Counted from the stretch's first letter, positions 16,686 through 26,275 are shown. The stretch: 64,000 nt of DNA from an uncultured Mucilaginibacter sp. (GCF_946481715.1 NZ_CAMLOV010000004.1:1-64000), one strand, 5' to 3'. Numbers and translations: made by a program. The notes: generated from the sequence alone by a model not told the origin.

Positions 16686-18044
16686 ATGAAGATAAAAACC
16701 CGTCTATCGCTTTACTTTACGCTCATCAGTTCGGGGGCGCTGTTATTAGTTTTGATAGCGGTTTATGTGGCCGTATTTTCTTTTTTTAACGCAGATTTTT
16801 ATAACCGCCTAACTGAGCGTACTAAGCTGGCCTCGCAGTTTTATTTAAAGGCCGATGAACTGGCAACAGATTCGATGGTGCGCGTGCAGCAAAAATACCT
16901 GGAGAAATTGCCGGATGAGGTGATACGCATTTACGACGATTACAATCTATCGGCCTTTAACATGAAAACCCATGTGTACTGGACCAAGGATATTATTGAA
17001 CAGGTAAGGCGCGAGGGTAGCATCCAATACGAGGAAGGCAACCGAAAGGTAGTGGGCAGGTATTTTAAAGACAACCAGGGCAATTTTGTAATACTGGTGT
17101 CGGCAGTGGATGCCAACCTAACGCACCGAACCATTGTGCTGGCCAAAATAACGGGGATATTGTTTGTAATTTTTGGCACCTGCCTGTTTTTTGCCGGCCG
17201 TCTGTTTGCGCAGCGGGCCCTATCGCCGGTGGATGATATTATAGCGCAGATTAATAACATACAAGCAAGTAACCTGCATCTACGGGTAACACCGGTGAAC
17301 AGTAAGGATGAGATAGCACAGCTGATCAATAACTTTAACCGCCTGCTGGAACATTTGCAAAACGCCTTTGAACTACAGCAAACCTTTGTGGCAAATGCAT
17401 CGCACGAGTTGCGCACGCCGCTCACCAGTATTATGGGCGAGGTCGATGTAGCACTCAACAAAAAACGCAACATTGTTGAATATGAAAGGGTACTGCGTTC
17501 GGTAGCGAACGACGGCGCGCGCCTGCAAGAAACTATAACCAGCTTAATGGAGCTTGCGCAGGTTGACCTGAATTATACCCGCGCAGCACTTACGCCCGTA
17601 AGGGCCGATGAATTGATATGGGAACTGGATGAATACTGGGCCACCAAAAAAGGGCCGGGCATGCTTAAAATACAGCTGCCGAATTTGCCGGAAGATGAGG
17701 ACCTGCTTACCCTTCCGGCCCATAAATCTATGCTGTATATTGCCTTAAATAACATCATTGATAACGCCTTTAAATATTCGGGCAATAGCCCGGTAACGCT
17801 TAATTTTGAAGCCGACACCAGTCGTATAAAAATTGCAATTGCCGATCAGGGGCAGGGTATTAGTGTGGTGGACGCTGCTAAGATATTCGACCCGTTTTTT
17901 AGGGTAAATAAAGACAGTACGGTCCCGGGCAGTGGTATAGGGTTGTATATCACCAGCAAGATCATCGAATTGTTTAAAGGGACCATCCGCGTGGAGTCGG
18001 AACTTGGGCACGGCAGTATCTTTATAGTGCAATTTTTAAAGTAA
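16686..18044 (+). CDS. Sensor histidine kinase (CusS-like)
   Basis: 452 residues. Two membrane helices (about 9-32 and 152-174) flank a periplasmic sensor of about 120 residues. A HAMP linker follows, then HisKA with H240 in NASHELRTPLTSI and an HATPase domain with the N box (NNIIDNAFKYS), G1 (IADQGQGIS) and G2 (GSGIGLYI) boxes. It is the cognate kinase of the preceding regulator. The periplasmic domain has no obvious His/Met/Cys metal cluster, so which metal it senses is uncertain. Confidence 0.93.
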   Translation: MKIKTRLSLYFTLISSGALLLVLIAVYVAVFSFFNADFYNRLTERTKLASQFYLKADELATDSMVRVQQKYLEKLPDEVIRIYDDYNLSAFNMKTHVYWTKDIIEQVRREGSIQYEEGNRKVVGRYFKDNQGNFVILVSAVDANLTHRTIVLAKITGILFVIFGTCLFFAGRLFAQRALSPVDDIIAQINNIQASNLHLRVTPVNSKDEIAQLINNFNRLLEHLQNAFELQQTFVANASHELRTPLTSIMGEVDVALNKKRNIVEYERVLRSVANDGARLQETITSLMELAQVDLNYTRAALTPVRADELIWELDEYWATKKGPGMLKIQLPNLPEDEDLLTLPAHKSMLYIALNNIIDNAFKYSGNSPVTLNFEADTSRIKIAIADQGQGISVVDAAKIFDPFFRVNKDSTVPGSGIGLYITSKIIELFKGTIRVESELGHGSIFIVQFLK

Positions 18045-18060
18045 CAAGCGCGCGCCGCTA

Positions 18061-18111
18061 TTCTAATGCTATTCTAATTTGGTTTTAATGTGCCTCTAAT
18101 TTGGCTGCAAT
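18061..18111 (+). promoter_or_regulatory. Tandem 11-bp repeats, predicted response-regulator operator
   Basis: Four heptamers TTCTAAT, TTCTAAT, TTTTAAT and CTCTAAT start at 18061, 18072, 18083 and 18094, an exact 11-bp period. A fifth degenerate one, CTGCAAT, is in phase at 18105. They lie 31-81 bp upstream of the TolC-like start. OmpR-family regulators bind such head-to-tail repeats on one face of the helix, so this is the likely site of the 15882 regulator. Confidence 0.7.
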
Positions 18112-18141
18112 AGGTTTGCTGTATCAAATCCTATTGTACAA

Positions 18142-19413
18142 ATGATAACCAGGTATATCCGCTCCATTGCCTTAGCTGCCCTCCTTTTTATGGCAGCACA
18201 AGGCGCACAGGCACAAACAGACACGCTAAAGATCACCTTTAAAGATGCCGAAAAAGCCTTTTTAGATAAGAACCTTGCGTTGCTTGCCCAAAAGTATAAT
18301 GTTGATGCCGCCCAGGCATTAGTAAAACAGGCCAAACTTTGGGACAACCCCGTTTTAAGCACCGACCAAAACATTACCGATGCCACCCACAAGTATTTTG
18401 ACCACAGCGCAGGCAACGGGCAAATTTTGGTACAGCTAAGCCAGCTAATAAAAACCGCGGGCAAACGCGGCAAGCAAATACAAATAGCACAGGATGGTGT
18501 GCAGATACAGCAGGCGCAGTTTAATGATCTGCTACGCAACCTGCACTATAACCTGCTGTTAGATTTTTCGCAGGTGGCCAACCTGCTCGATCAGCGGAAG
18601 GTTTACCAAACCGAGATAGCATCGGCTACCAATATGGTGAACGCTATTGAGCGATCGTACCAGGCGGGCAATAACTCCTTAAAGGATGTTATCCGTTTAA
18701 AAGCCTTAAACTTTGGCTTACAGAACGATTTGGTAGAGATTGACCGCCAGATAAATGATTTGCAAAGCGATTTAAAAACCCTGCTTACCGCAAACGAAAC
18801 ACAGTTTATTGCGCCTCAAATTACTTTTAACAATGCCGATACTACGCTAAACGCTGCCACCCTTGCCGAGCAGGCAAAAACCTACCGCGGCGACTACCTG
18901 GCCAACAAATACCTGCTCGACCAGAACGTACACACCCTCGCCCTGCAAAAAGCGATGGCCGTGCCCGATATCACCATTGGTAGCACTTATGACCAAAACA
19001 GCAGTTACGCGCGTAATTACGTTGGGCTGGAAGTGAGCCTCCCCCTCCCCCTTTTTAACCGCAACCAGGGCAATATCAAAAATGCCAAACTGGCCGCTCA
19101 AAGCCAGGAATACGCCGTGCAAAGCAACGAGTTGCAGTTGAAAAATGATGTATACTCCGCCGTGGCCCAATACCATTTAAGCCAGCAACTCCTCAGCAAT
19201 AACGAAACCGATTTTTACAACAAGTACGACCAATTATACAATAGCATGCTGAAAAGCTTTCAGCAAAAGCAGGTTGGCTTGCAGGAATTCATCGACTTCT
19301 TCGACTCGTACCGGGAAACAAAGCTAAAAATCTTGCAACAGCAGCTTAACCTGCAAAAGGCCATCGCCGATCTCAACTACGCCGTAGGCACCACAGTAAT
19401 TACGCCATTATAA
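18142..19413 (+). CDS. TolC-family outer membrane efflux protein (CzcC-like)
   Basis: 423 residues. Signal peptide ending QGAQAQ (about 1-24), then two repeats of long coiled-coil helices with the beta-barrel strands between them, as in outer-membrane efflux channels. Characteristic TolC-type blocks include LDNPVLS-like KLWDNPVLSTDQN and the second-half VGLEVSLPLPLFNRNQGNI. It forms the outer-membrane exit for the RND pump genes that follow 36 bp downstream. It is the first gene after the tandem operator, so metal induction probably acts here. Confidence 0.9.
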   Translation: MITRYIRSIALAALLFMAAQGAQAQTDTLKITFKDAEKAFLDKNLALLAQKYNVDAAQALVKQAKLWDNPVLSTDQNITDATHKYFDHSAGNGQILVQLSQLIKTAGKRGKQIQIAQDGVQIQQAQFNDLLRNLHYNLLLDFSQVANLLDQRKVYQTEIASATNMVNAIERSYQAGNNSLKDVIRLKALNFGLQNDLVEIDRQINDLQSDLKTLLTANETQFIAPQITFNNADTTLNAATLAEQAKTYRGDYLANKYLLDQNVHTLALQKAMAVPDITIGSTYDQNSSYARNYVGLEVSLPLPLFNRNQGNIKNAKLAAQSQEYAVQSNELQLKNDVYSAVAQYHLSQQLLSNNETDFYNKYDQLYNSMLKSFQQKQVGLQEFIDFFDSYRETKLKILQQQLNLQKAIADLNYAVGTTVITPL

Positions 19414-19449
19414 TCAACATAAAAGCACCACACAACATATACACACAAC

Positions 19450-20544
19450 ATGAAAAAGGGATTATTATATATAGCAGCGGCATCGCTAACAATTGCATCC
19501 TGCCAGCAAAAAAAAACCGGCACCATGCAGGTAGAGCAGGTTTGCGTAAGCGACTCGATGGCGAAGATCATTAAAATAGATACCGCCAAAACCACAAGGA
19601 TGAAGGATGAACTGGCGCTTACCGGCCAGGTATCATTCGATGATAACAAAGTAGTAAAGGTGTTCCCCTTTACCAGCGGGCAGGTTACCGAGGTAAAAGT
19701 TTCGCTGGGCGATAAGGTAAGCAAGGGGCAAACGCTGGCCATATTGCGCAGTGCCGACGTTGCCGGTAATTATACCGATTTAAGCTCCACCAAATCCGAT
19801 CTGGCCATTAGCAAGCGCCAGTTAGAACAGGCCGAATACCTTTACAAAAACGGCATCTCCAGCGAGCGCGATTATACCGAGGCAAAAGAAAATTACAACA
19901 AAGCGGTAGCGGCACATAGCAAAGTGCAGGAGCAAATAACCATTAACGGCGGCGGCAATACAAGCGCCAGCGGCATGCTGGTAATAAAAGCACCCGCCGA
20001 CGGCTACATTGTAGAGAAGAATATTACAGCAGGCAATTTTATAAGGTCGGATAATAGCAGCAGCCTGTTTACCATATCAAACATGAAAGATGTTTGGATT
20101 TGGGCTAATGTATTTGAAAGCGATATAGCCAAGGTAAAGAATGGCTACGACGCCAAAATTACCACGCTGGCTTACCCCGATAAAGTTTTCAGCGGCAAAG
20201 TGGATGAAGTAAGTTCGGTGCTTGACCCGGACAATAAGGTAATGAAGGTGCGTATAGCGCTAACCAATAACGATATGCTTTTAAAGCCGCAGATGTTCAC
20301 CAATGTGCTTATCACCAATAAAGAAGCATCCAGTTCGGTGGCCATCGCATCATCGGCAGTAATATTCGACGACAGCAAAAACTTTGTGGTGGTTTACAAC
20401 GGCAAATGCAATTTACGGGTGCAGGAGGTAAGCGTAATAAAAACAGTGGATGATATCACCTACATTTCTATGGGCTTGATGCCCGGCGACAAAGTAATAT
20501 CGCAGGGGCAGCTATTCCTATACAACGCATTAACCGAGGACTAA
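19450..20544 (+). CDS. RND periplasmic adaptor (CzcB-like lipoprotein)
   Basis: 364 residues. The signal peptide ends in a lipobox (TIASC, Cys18), so it is lipid-anchored in the periplasm. Order of domains: barrel-sandwich (lipoyl-like) halves around GQVTEVKVSLGDKVSKGQTL and IKAPADGYIVEKNITAGNFI, with a helical hairpin between them (about 110-160), then beta-barrel and membrane-proximal domains. It joins the inner-membrane CzcA-like pump to the TolC-like channel. There is no His-rich N-terminal extension. Confidence 0.9.
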   Translation: MKKGLLYIAAASLTIASCQQKKTGTMQVEQVCVSDSMAKIIKIDTAKTTRMKDELALTGQVSFDDNKVVKVFPFTSGQVTEVKVSLGDKVSKGQTLAILRSADVAGNYTDLSSTKSDLAISKRQLEQAEYLYKNGISSERDYTEAKENYNKAVAAHSKVQEQITINGGGNTSASGMLVIKAPADGYIVEKNITAGNFIRSDNSSSLFTISNMKDVWIWANVFESDIAKVKNGYDAKITTLAYPDKVFSGKVDEVSSVLDPDNKVMKVRIALTNNDMLLKPQMFTNVLITNKEASSSVAIASSAVIFDDSKNFVVVYNGKCNLRVQEVSVIKTVDDITYISMGLMPGDKVISQGQLFLYNALTED

Positions 20545-20616
20545 GCAGGGCTTAATTTCCCACACAAAAACTGTTGTTTACCGCGCTTACTAAGGCGCTA
20601 TCATCACAAAACATAT

Positions 20617-23600
20617 ATGAACAAGCTCATTAAAAATATAATATACTTTTCGCTCAGGCACCGGGGCATGGTATTCTTTTTAACCGCGGTGCTGGCTGTA
20701 TTGGGCGTATGGAGTTATCTTAATACCCCTATCGAAACCTTCCCCGATGTTACCAATACACAGATCATCATTATTGCCCAATGGCCGGGCCGAAGCGCAG
20801 AAGAGGTTGAGAAAATGATAACCGTACCCATGGAAACGGTTTTAAATTCGGTACAAAAAAAGGTGAACCTGCGTACCACCTCATCATTTGGGCTATCGTA
20901 CGTCCGCATTATTTTTGATGACGATGTAGACGATGCCTTTGCCCGTCAGCAAGTACTAAGCCGGCTAAGCAACGCAGACCTCCCCGACGGCGTAAAACCC
21001 GAGGTAGAGCCACCCTACGGCCCCACCGGCGAAATTTACCGTTACACCCTCAAAAGCAAAACCAAATCTATCCACGAACTGACCGCCATACAAGATTGGG
21101 TACTGGATAAACAGTTTAAATCGATAGAAGGCGTAGCCGATGTAAACAGCTTTGGCGGCGAGGAAAAAACCTACGAAGTAAGCGTTAACCCCTCCTTGCT
21201 GCAAAAATTTGGGCTTACGTCTTTAGATGTTTTTACCGCCATTAACCGCAGCAATATAAACGTGGGCGGCGATGTGATTGAAAAGAACGACCAGGCATTT
21301 GTGGTACGCGGTATCGGTTTGATCAATAACATCAGCGAGATACAAAACATCATTGTTAAAAATGTAAACAACGTACCTATACTGGTTAGTAACGTTGCCA
21401 ACGTGATAGAAAGCGGGCTGCCGCGCCTTGGCCAGGTAAGCCGCGATACGCAGAAAGATGTCATTGAAGGTATTATAGTGATGCGCAAGGGCGAAAACCC
21501 GGCCAAGGTATTAGGTAAGATCCGCGAAAAGGTTACTGATCTAAACGACAACGTTTTACCCAAAGGCGTGAAGATAGATACCTTTTACGACCGTACCAAC
21601 CTGATGGATTTTTGTACCGAAACCGTAATACATAACCTGCTGGAAGGTATTGTGCTGGTAACGGTTATAGTGTTCCTGTTTATGGCCGACTGGCGTACTA
21701 CATTAACGGTGGCAATCATTATCCCGTTAGCCCTGCTCTTCGCCTTTATATGTATGCGTATTAAGGGGATGACGGCCAACCTGCTCTCGATGGGTGCGGT
21801 GGATTTCGGTATTATTATAGATGGCGCCGTGGTAATGGTAGAGGGCATTTTTGTAGCGCTTGACCATAAGGCCAAAGAGGTTGGCATGGAGAAATTTAAT
21901 GGGTTGGCCAAGCTCGGGCTGTTTAAAAACGTAGGCGCCGAAATGGGGAAAGCCATCTTCTTCTCCAAGCTCATCATCATCACCTGCCTCATACCCATCT
22001 TTGCGTTCCAAAAGGTGGAGGGTAAAATGTTCTCGCCGCTGGCTTATACGTTGGGCTTTGCCTTGTTAGGCGCACTATTGTTTACCCTTACGCTGGTACC
22101 TGCCTTATCCAGCATATTGCTGCGCAAAAACGTGAAGGAAAAGCACAACCCCATTGTTATCTTTTTTGAAAAGAGCATTATGAGGATGTTTAGGTTCACC
22201 TACAGGAATCAAAAGTTGAGCATCATTGCCGCCTTCGGGTTTATGGCGCTTACCTTCTTCTCGGCTAAGTTTTTGGGGACCGAGTTCCTGCCCGATCTGA
22301 ACGAAGGCGCGCTTTGGGTGGAGGCAGAATTGCCCATGAGCGTATCCCTAAGCCAGGCAGAAAACATCAACCAAAAAATGATGCAGATACTGGCGAAGTT
22401 CCCCGAGGTAAAACAAACACTGGCGCAGGTAGGCCGCACCAATGATGGCACCGACCCCAAAGGCTTTTTTGACGTGCAGATACAGGTAGACCTTAAAAAC
22501 AAAAAAGATTGGCCAAAAGGCATTAGCGAGGAAGAACTGATAGACCAGATGGACCAGCAACTGCGCAAACTACCGGGCATAGTTTACAATTACTCGCAAC
22601 CTATCCGCGATAACGTGGACGAGGCCGTGGCAGGGGTAAACGCCAGCATGGCGGTGAAAATATTCGGTACCGATTTTAATGTGCTGGATAAAAAAGCCGA
22701 CGCCGTGATGAAGGTTTTAAAGGAAGTAAAAGGGGTAGATGACCTTGGCGTACTCCGCAACCTGGGGCAGCCCGAATTCAGGATAGAGCTGGACCAGCGT
22801 AAAATGGCATTGTACGGTGTTGCCACGGCCGATGCCAACGCGGTGATTGAAATGGCCATAGGCGGTAAAGCAGCAACACAGTTGTACGAGGGTGAACGCA
22901 AGTTTGATATCCGAATAAGGTACCAAAAGGATTACCGCGATACCCGCGATAAAATTGAGAACCTGATGGTGCCAACGCTCAATGGATCTAAAATATCCAT
23001 CAAAGAAATATCAGCCATTAAAGAGCTTACCGGCCCTGCGTTTATATTCAGGGATAATAATATGCGGTACATAGCCGTAAAATTCTCGGTACGTGGCCGC
23101 GACCTGGGCAGCACCATTGCCGAAGCGCAGCAAAAAATAAACACGCAGGTAAAGCTGGACAGGGGCTACGCCTTCACCTGGAACGGCGAATTTGAAAACC
23201 AGATCCGCGCCTCAAAAACTTTGTCGCACGTGGTGCCTATTTGCTTACTGGTTATCTTCCTGATATTGTATATCATGTTTGGCAACGCTAAAGACGCTAC
23301 GCTGGTTATATTCAACGTGCCCTTCGCCTTAATTGGCGGCATTCTGGCGCTGCACCTTACAGGCATCAATTTTAGTATATCCGCGGGTATTGGGTTTATA
23401 GCCTTGTTTGGGGTTTGTATCCAAAACGGGGTGATTTTGATCTCGGTATTCCGTAAAAACCTGGAGGAAGGCAAACACCTGGATGAGGCCATCATGAGCG
23501 GTGTACTTTCGCGTGTTCGCCCTGTAGTGATGACTGCCCTAATGGCCGCAATAGGCTTAATGCCGGCAGCTATATCAACCGGCATCGGCTCTGAAACACA

Positions 23601-23754
23601 GAAACCGCTGGCGGTGGTGGTGATAGGCGGTTTAATTACCTCTACCATACTCACCCTGCTTATTTTGCCGCTGATTTATGCCATCGTAAACCGGTTTATC
23701 CATAAACGAGAGAACCGCAAATTATTGAAACGCATAGGGGCAATTAACTCCTAA
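20617..23754 (+). CDS. Heavy-metal efflux RND transporter, CzcA family
   Basis: 1045 residues, full-length HME-RND pump with 12 membrane helices and two large periplasmic loops. The helix 4 motif DFGIIIDGAVVMVE carries D396, D402 and E409, the proton-relay pattern of the divalent cation (Zn/Co/Cd/Ni) CzcA group. CusA-type Cu/Ag pumps have A/M-rich versions of this motif, so divalent cations fit better. The C-terminal half contains the matching GIGFIALFGVCIQNGVILIS and RVRPVVMTALMAAIGLMP segments. It closes the operon and is followed by a strong terminator. Confidence 0.93.
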   Translation: MNKLIKNIIYFSLRHRGMVFFLTAVLAVLGVWSYLNTPIETFPDVTNTQIIIIAQWPGRSAEEVEKMITVPMETVLNSVQKKVNLRTTSSFGLSYVRIIFDDDVDDAFARQQVLSRLSNADLPDGVKPEVEPPYGPTGEIYRYTLKSKTKSIHELTAIQDWVLDKQFKSIEGVADVNSFGGEEKTYEVSVNPSLLQKFGLTSLDVFTAINRSNINVGGDVIEKNDQAFVVRGIGLINNISEIQNIIVKNVNNVPILVSNVANVIESGLPRLGQVSRDTQKDVIEGIIVMRKGENPAKVLGKIREKVTDLNDNVLPKGVKIDTFYDRTNLMDFCTETVIHNLLEGIVLVTVIVFLFMADWRTTLTVAIIIPLALLFAFICMRIKGMTANLLSMGAVDFGIIIDGAVVMVEGIFVALDHKAKEVGMEKFNGLAKLGLFKNVGAEMGKAIFFSKLIIITCLIPIFAFQKVEGKMFSPLAYTLGFALLGALLFTLTLVPALSSILLRKNVKEKHNPIVIFFEKSIMRMFRFTYRNQKLSIIAAFGFMALTFFSAKFLGTEFLPDLNEGALWVEAELPMSVSLSQAENINQKMMQILAKFPEVKQTLAQVGRTNDGTDPKGFFDVQIQVDLKNKKDWPKGISEEELIDQMDQQLRKLPGIVYNYSQPIRDNVDEAVAGVNASMAVKIFGTDFNVLDKKADAVMKVLKEVKGVDDLGVLRNLGQPEFRIELDQRKMALYGVATADANAVIEMAIGGKAATQLYEGERKFDIRIRYQKDYRDTRDKIENLMVPTLNGSKISIKEISAIKELTGPAFIFRDNNMRYIAVKFSVRGRDLGSTIAEAQQKINTQVKLDRGYAFTWNGEFENQIRASKTLSHVVPICLLVIFLILYIMFGNAKDATLVIFNVPFALIGGILALHLTGINFSISAGIGFIALFGVCIQNGVILISVFRKNLEEGKHLDEAIMSGVLSRVRPVVMTALMAAIGLMPAAISTGIGSETQKPLAVVVIGGLITSTILTLLILPLIYAIVNRFIHKRENRKLLKRIGAINS

Positions 23755-23762
23755 ACATTTAA

Positions 23763-23796
23763 TTTGGCCGCAGCTAACACTGCGGCCAAATTTTTT
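23763..23796 (+). terminator. Terminator of the efflux operon
   Basis: Perfect 11-bp stem TTTGGCCGCAG/CTGCGGCCAAA, 6-nt loop, followed by TTTTTT. It starts 9 bp after the czcA-like stop. The ATG of the next gene follows the last T directly. Confidence 0.92.
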
Positions 23797-24156
23797 ATGA
23801 TAAAAGCCTACAAACTACACACCGGCCCGGACGGGCACTCGCATATCCAAACCGGCACAGCGCACGAGGGTGTGCTTAACCAGGCCTCAAGCATCCGTTT
23901 TCAGGAATCACCTCCGCATTCGTTTTACGATTGGCACAACGCACCTGCCTGCCAGTATGTTATTTGCCTCACCGGCACTTTGGAATTTGAAACTGCTTTA
24001 GGCGAAACCTTTATTTTAAACCCCGGCGAAGTACTGGTTGCAATGGATACCACCGGCACCGCCCACAAATGGAAACTACTTGGCGACGATCCCTGGCGGC
24101 GTGTTTACGTAGCTTTTGATGACGGGCAACCGGTTAATTTTGTGGAAGATCTTTAA
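23797..24156 (+). CDS. Small cupin-domain protein
   Basis: 119 residues, single cupin beta-barrel. The segment PPHSFYDWHNAPACQYVICLTGTLEFET gives cupin motif 1, and LNPGEVLVAMDTTGTAHKW gives motif 2 with the final His. The start is set at the ATG at 23797; a TTG at 23764 would translate the terminator stem and is not credible. The ATG abuts the terminator U-tract, so its transcription is puzzling: it needs read-through or a promoter inside the hairpin region. Function is not known; many such cupins bind a metal. Confidence 0.8.
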   Translation: MIKAYKLHTGPDGHSHIQTGTAHEGVLNQASSIRFQESPPHSFYDWHNAPACQYVICLTGTLEFETALGETFILNPGEVLVAMDTTGTAHKWKLLGDDPWRRVYVAFDDGQPVNFVEDL

Positions 24157-24204
24157 ATACGTAGAATAGCTGGTTTTAAAGCGCTATCGCATGCAACGAA
24201 TCTT

Positions 24205-24780
24205 TTAGAACTTCATGATATCTCTTTTTAATTGGATTTTATCTTTGGGGGTTGGATAACCATAAAGGGCATTCTTAAATATCACAGGTCGCCTATTACT
24301 GTCAATAAGCAGGATGCTGTCGTTCTTGACTTTGTAATCACCGATAAAGGCAAAGGTTGAACCATTACGTTGATTGGTTATATCTGTAAAGCTGTAAAAT
24401 TGTAAAGCCGGCTCCAACCTTATTTCAAAAAAACGATGTTTGTAAGCGAAATAGTATGTGTCGAAGTGGGTCTTTTCATACTGAAAGTAAAAAGCCTTTT
24501 CCAGTTGATTGTAAATTATTGGAGTAAATAAGCAGTTGAGGAGCAGCAACCATGTCATTCCTTGCCGTTTTATCAGAAACAACAAAAGAGCAATTATAAA
24601 ATTGATAACTATTATAATTGGGGTGATTACATAGGCGGACGTTAATGCATCTTGGGGACTATCTTGCTTGAAGACAAAGTATCCTAACAATATTGTTTCG
24701 AGAAGTAGAATAAATAATAGTAATAAGGCCGTCCGGATTACGGGTTTGTTAATTTGCATAGTTTGAGCTAAATGGTACAT
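24205..24780 (-). CDS. Hypothetical membrane protein
   Basis: 191 residues, not recognised. Hydrophobic segments lie at about 16-38 and 48-70, with a shorter one near 76-90, followed by a soluble domain rich in aromatic residues (FYFQYEKTHFDTYYFAYKHRFF). The start could be 24780, or the ATG at 24759, which gives MQINKPVIRTALLLL and seems as likely. It is slightly more AT-rich than its neighbours. It is a lone gene convergent with the cupin. Confidence 0.65.
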   Translation of the reverse strand: MYHLAQTMQINKPVIRTALLLLFILLLETILLGYFVFKQDSPQDALTSAYVITPIIIVINFIIALLLFLIKRQGMTWLLLLNCLFTPIIYNQLEKAFYFQYEKTHFDTYYFAYKHRFFEIRLEPALQFYSFTDITNQRNGSTFAFIGDYKVKNDSILLIDSNRRPVIFKNALYGYPTPKDKIQLKRDIMKF

Positions 24781-24926
24781 GAAAGTACTTAAAATACTCT
24801 ACAATTTATAGATGCCGCTCCCTGATTAAGCGAACCTACTGCAAACCGGGGCCGTTTCTTTTAAAGGGGCGCTAACCAGCAATTGATGCCACCAGTTTAT
24901 TACCGTATTTCTTTATAACTTACCGC

Positions 24927-25532
24927 ATGAATAAACATATCGTACTAATCGTACTGTTTTTCCTTGGGCTTATCGCATCTGCTATTAACCCGCACGATTA
25001 TTTCACCTGGATACTGGAAGTTTTCCCGGCCATCATTGGCTTTGTAGTGCTGATGCTTACGTATAAACGTTTTCAATTCACTTACCTCACCTACATGGCC
25101 ATATTACTGCACTGCTACATTTTGTTTATCGGCGGGCATTACACCTATGCCGAGGTGCCGGCCTTTAACTGGATCCGCGATGCCTTCCACCAAACCCGTA
25201 ATAATTACGATAAAGTAGGGCATTTTACACAGGGTTTTGTGCCTGCTATGATAGCCCGCGAACTGTTTATCCGTTGTGGCGTTATCCTCAAAAAGGGCTG
25301 GGTAGCATTTTTAACCGTATGCGTTTGCATGGGCATCAGCGTAACTTATGAGTTCATTGAATGGTTTGTATCGGTTACCTCCGGCTCCAGCGGCGACTCG
25401 TTTTTGGGGACGCAAGGCGATATATGGGATACCCAAAGCGATATGCTCTTCGCCACCATCGGCGCTATTTGTATGGTTGTGTTTTTGGGGAGGGTGCAGG
25501 ATAAGCAGATTGAGGCGCAAAGGCAGCTATAA
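24927..25532 (+). CDS. YjdF-like inner membrane protein (DUF2238)
   Basis: 201 residues, about six membrane helices. The DUF2238 signatures are present: GGHYTYAEVP near residue 70, DKVGHFTQGFVPAMIARE near 95-112, and the late ISVTYEFIEWF plus LGTQGDIWDTQSDM block. The conserved acidic/His residues face one side of the bundle. The family is common but has no established activity. The gene ends 13 bp before an interspersed inverted repeat. Confidence 0.87.
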   Translation: MNKHIVLIVLFFLGLIASAINPHDYFTWILEVFPAIIGFVVLMLTYKRFQFTYLTYMAILLHCYILFIGGHYTYAEVPAFNWIRDAFHQTRNNYDKVGHFTQGFVPAMIARELFIRCGVILKKGWVAFLTVCVCMGISVTYEFIEWFVSVTSGSSGDSFLGTQGDIWDTQSDMLFATIGAICMVVFLGRVQDKQIEAQRQL

Positions 25533-25544
25533 TTAAACCGCGTA

Positions 25545-25635
25545 ATTGCGAGGAACGAAGCAATCTCTCCGCAGGACAGGTCGCGACCTTGCATAGCCGC
25601 TCTGCTTATCGGGAGATTGCTTCGTTCCTCGCAAT
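25545..25635. repeat. REP-like inverted repeat, copy 1
   Basis: 91-bp element with perfect 23-bp inverted arms (25545-25567 and 25613-25635), beginning ATTGCGAGGAACGAAGC. The core contains CTTGCATAGCC and CTGCTTAT. It lies between the convergent ends of the DUF2238 and DUF985 genes, so it could also act as a bidirectional terminator. A sister copy is at 28001-28087. Confidence 0.85.
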
Positions 25636-25683
25636 GACGTGGTGGTGAATGATTGCTTCGCAATCGCTGAACGACGATGGGCG

Positions 25684-26172
25684 CTATCTACACAACCTCC
25701 CAAACAAGCCCTCGTTCCCGGGATAGGTTTTATTGATCTCTGCCCTATCCGCCATTTCAAACTCGCTAAATTCAAAGCCCGGTGCCACGGCGCAGCTTAC
25801 CAGCGTATAACCTTTTTTTGACGGGACCTCTGCTGCGAACCATAGGCCGGCCGGTACAATTAAAGATAAATTGCCGCCCGGCTGGTCGGATAACTCTATG
25901 GACTCATGCCGCCCATCTTTGTTTATCACATGCACCATAAGCGGCGAACCTTTATGAAAATACCATATCTCGTCGGAGGCTATTTTGTGGAAACCCGAGT
26001 AATCTGCACCCTCCAGCAGGTAATAAATAGAGGTACAGGCCTGCAAAGCGGCGCTATCGCCCACCCGTGTTACCTGCTGGCCTGATCGGAACACTTCTTT
26101 GTAGTACCCCCCCTCGGGATGCGGTTGAAGGGCTAATTGCTGTATCCAGTAAGCGGCGGTATTTTCCTGCAT
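25684..26172 (-). CDS. DUF985 cupin (cupin_5) protein
   Basis: 162 residues from the ATG at 26170-26172. The longer reading frame upstream covers the terminator of the fasciclin gene and is rejected. Family blocks: LQPHPEGGYYKEVFRS, SIYYLLEGADYSGFHKIASDEIWYFHKGSPL (with His and Glu of the metal site), and CAVAPGFEFSEFEMADR near the end. These give a full-length cupin_5 protein. The family lacks a proven reaction; sugar-isomerase or epimerase-like roles have been suggested. It is convergent with the DUF2238 gene. Confidence 0.88.
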   Translation of the reverse strand: MQENTAAYWIQQLALQPHPEGGYYKEVFRSGQQVTRVGDSAALQACTSIYYLLEGADYSGFHKIASDEIWYFHKGSPLMVHVINKDGRHESIELSDQPGGNLSLIVPAGLWFAAEVPSKKGYTLVSCAVAPGFEFSEFEMADRAEINKTYPGNEGLFGRLCR

Positions 26173-26223
26173 GGTATTAAAGTTTAGCGGCAAAGGTAGG
26201 GTGCGGACAGGCGTTAAACAAAC

Positions 26224-26247
26224 AAAACCCGGCCGGGGCCGGGTTTT
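26224..26247 (-). terminator. Terminator of the fasciclin gene
   Basis: AAAACCCGGCC/GGCCGGGTTTT, perfect 11-bp stem with a 2-nt loop, T-rich on the minus strand. It begins about 29 bp after the fasciclin stop codon. Confidence 0.85.
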
Positions 26248-26275
26248 GCTAATCAATATGGAGTTACCCTAATAC

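Noticed and set aside
20617..23754. Copper/silver (CusA) function for the RND pump
   Set aside because: The helix 4 motif is the DFGxxxDGA form of divalent-cation pumps, not the CusA form.
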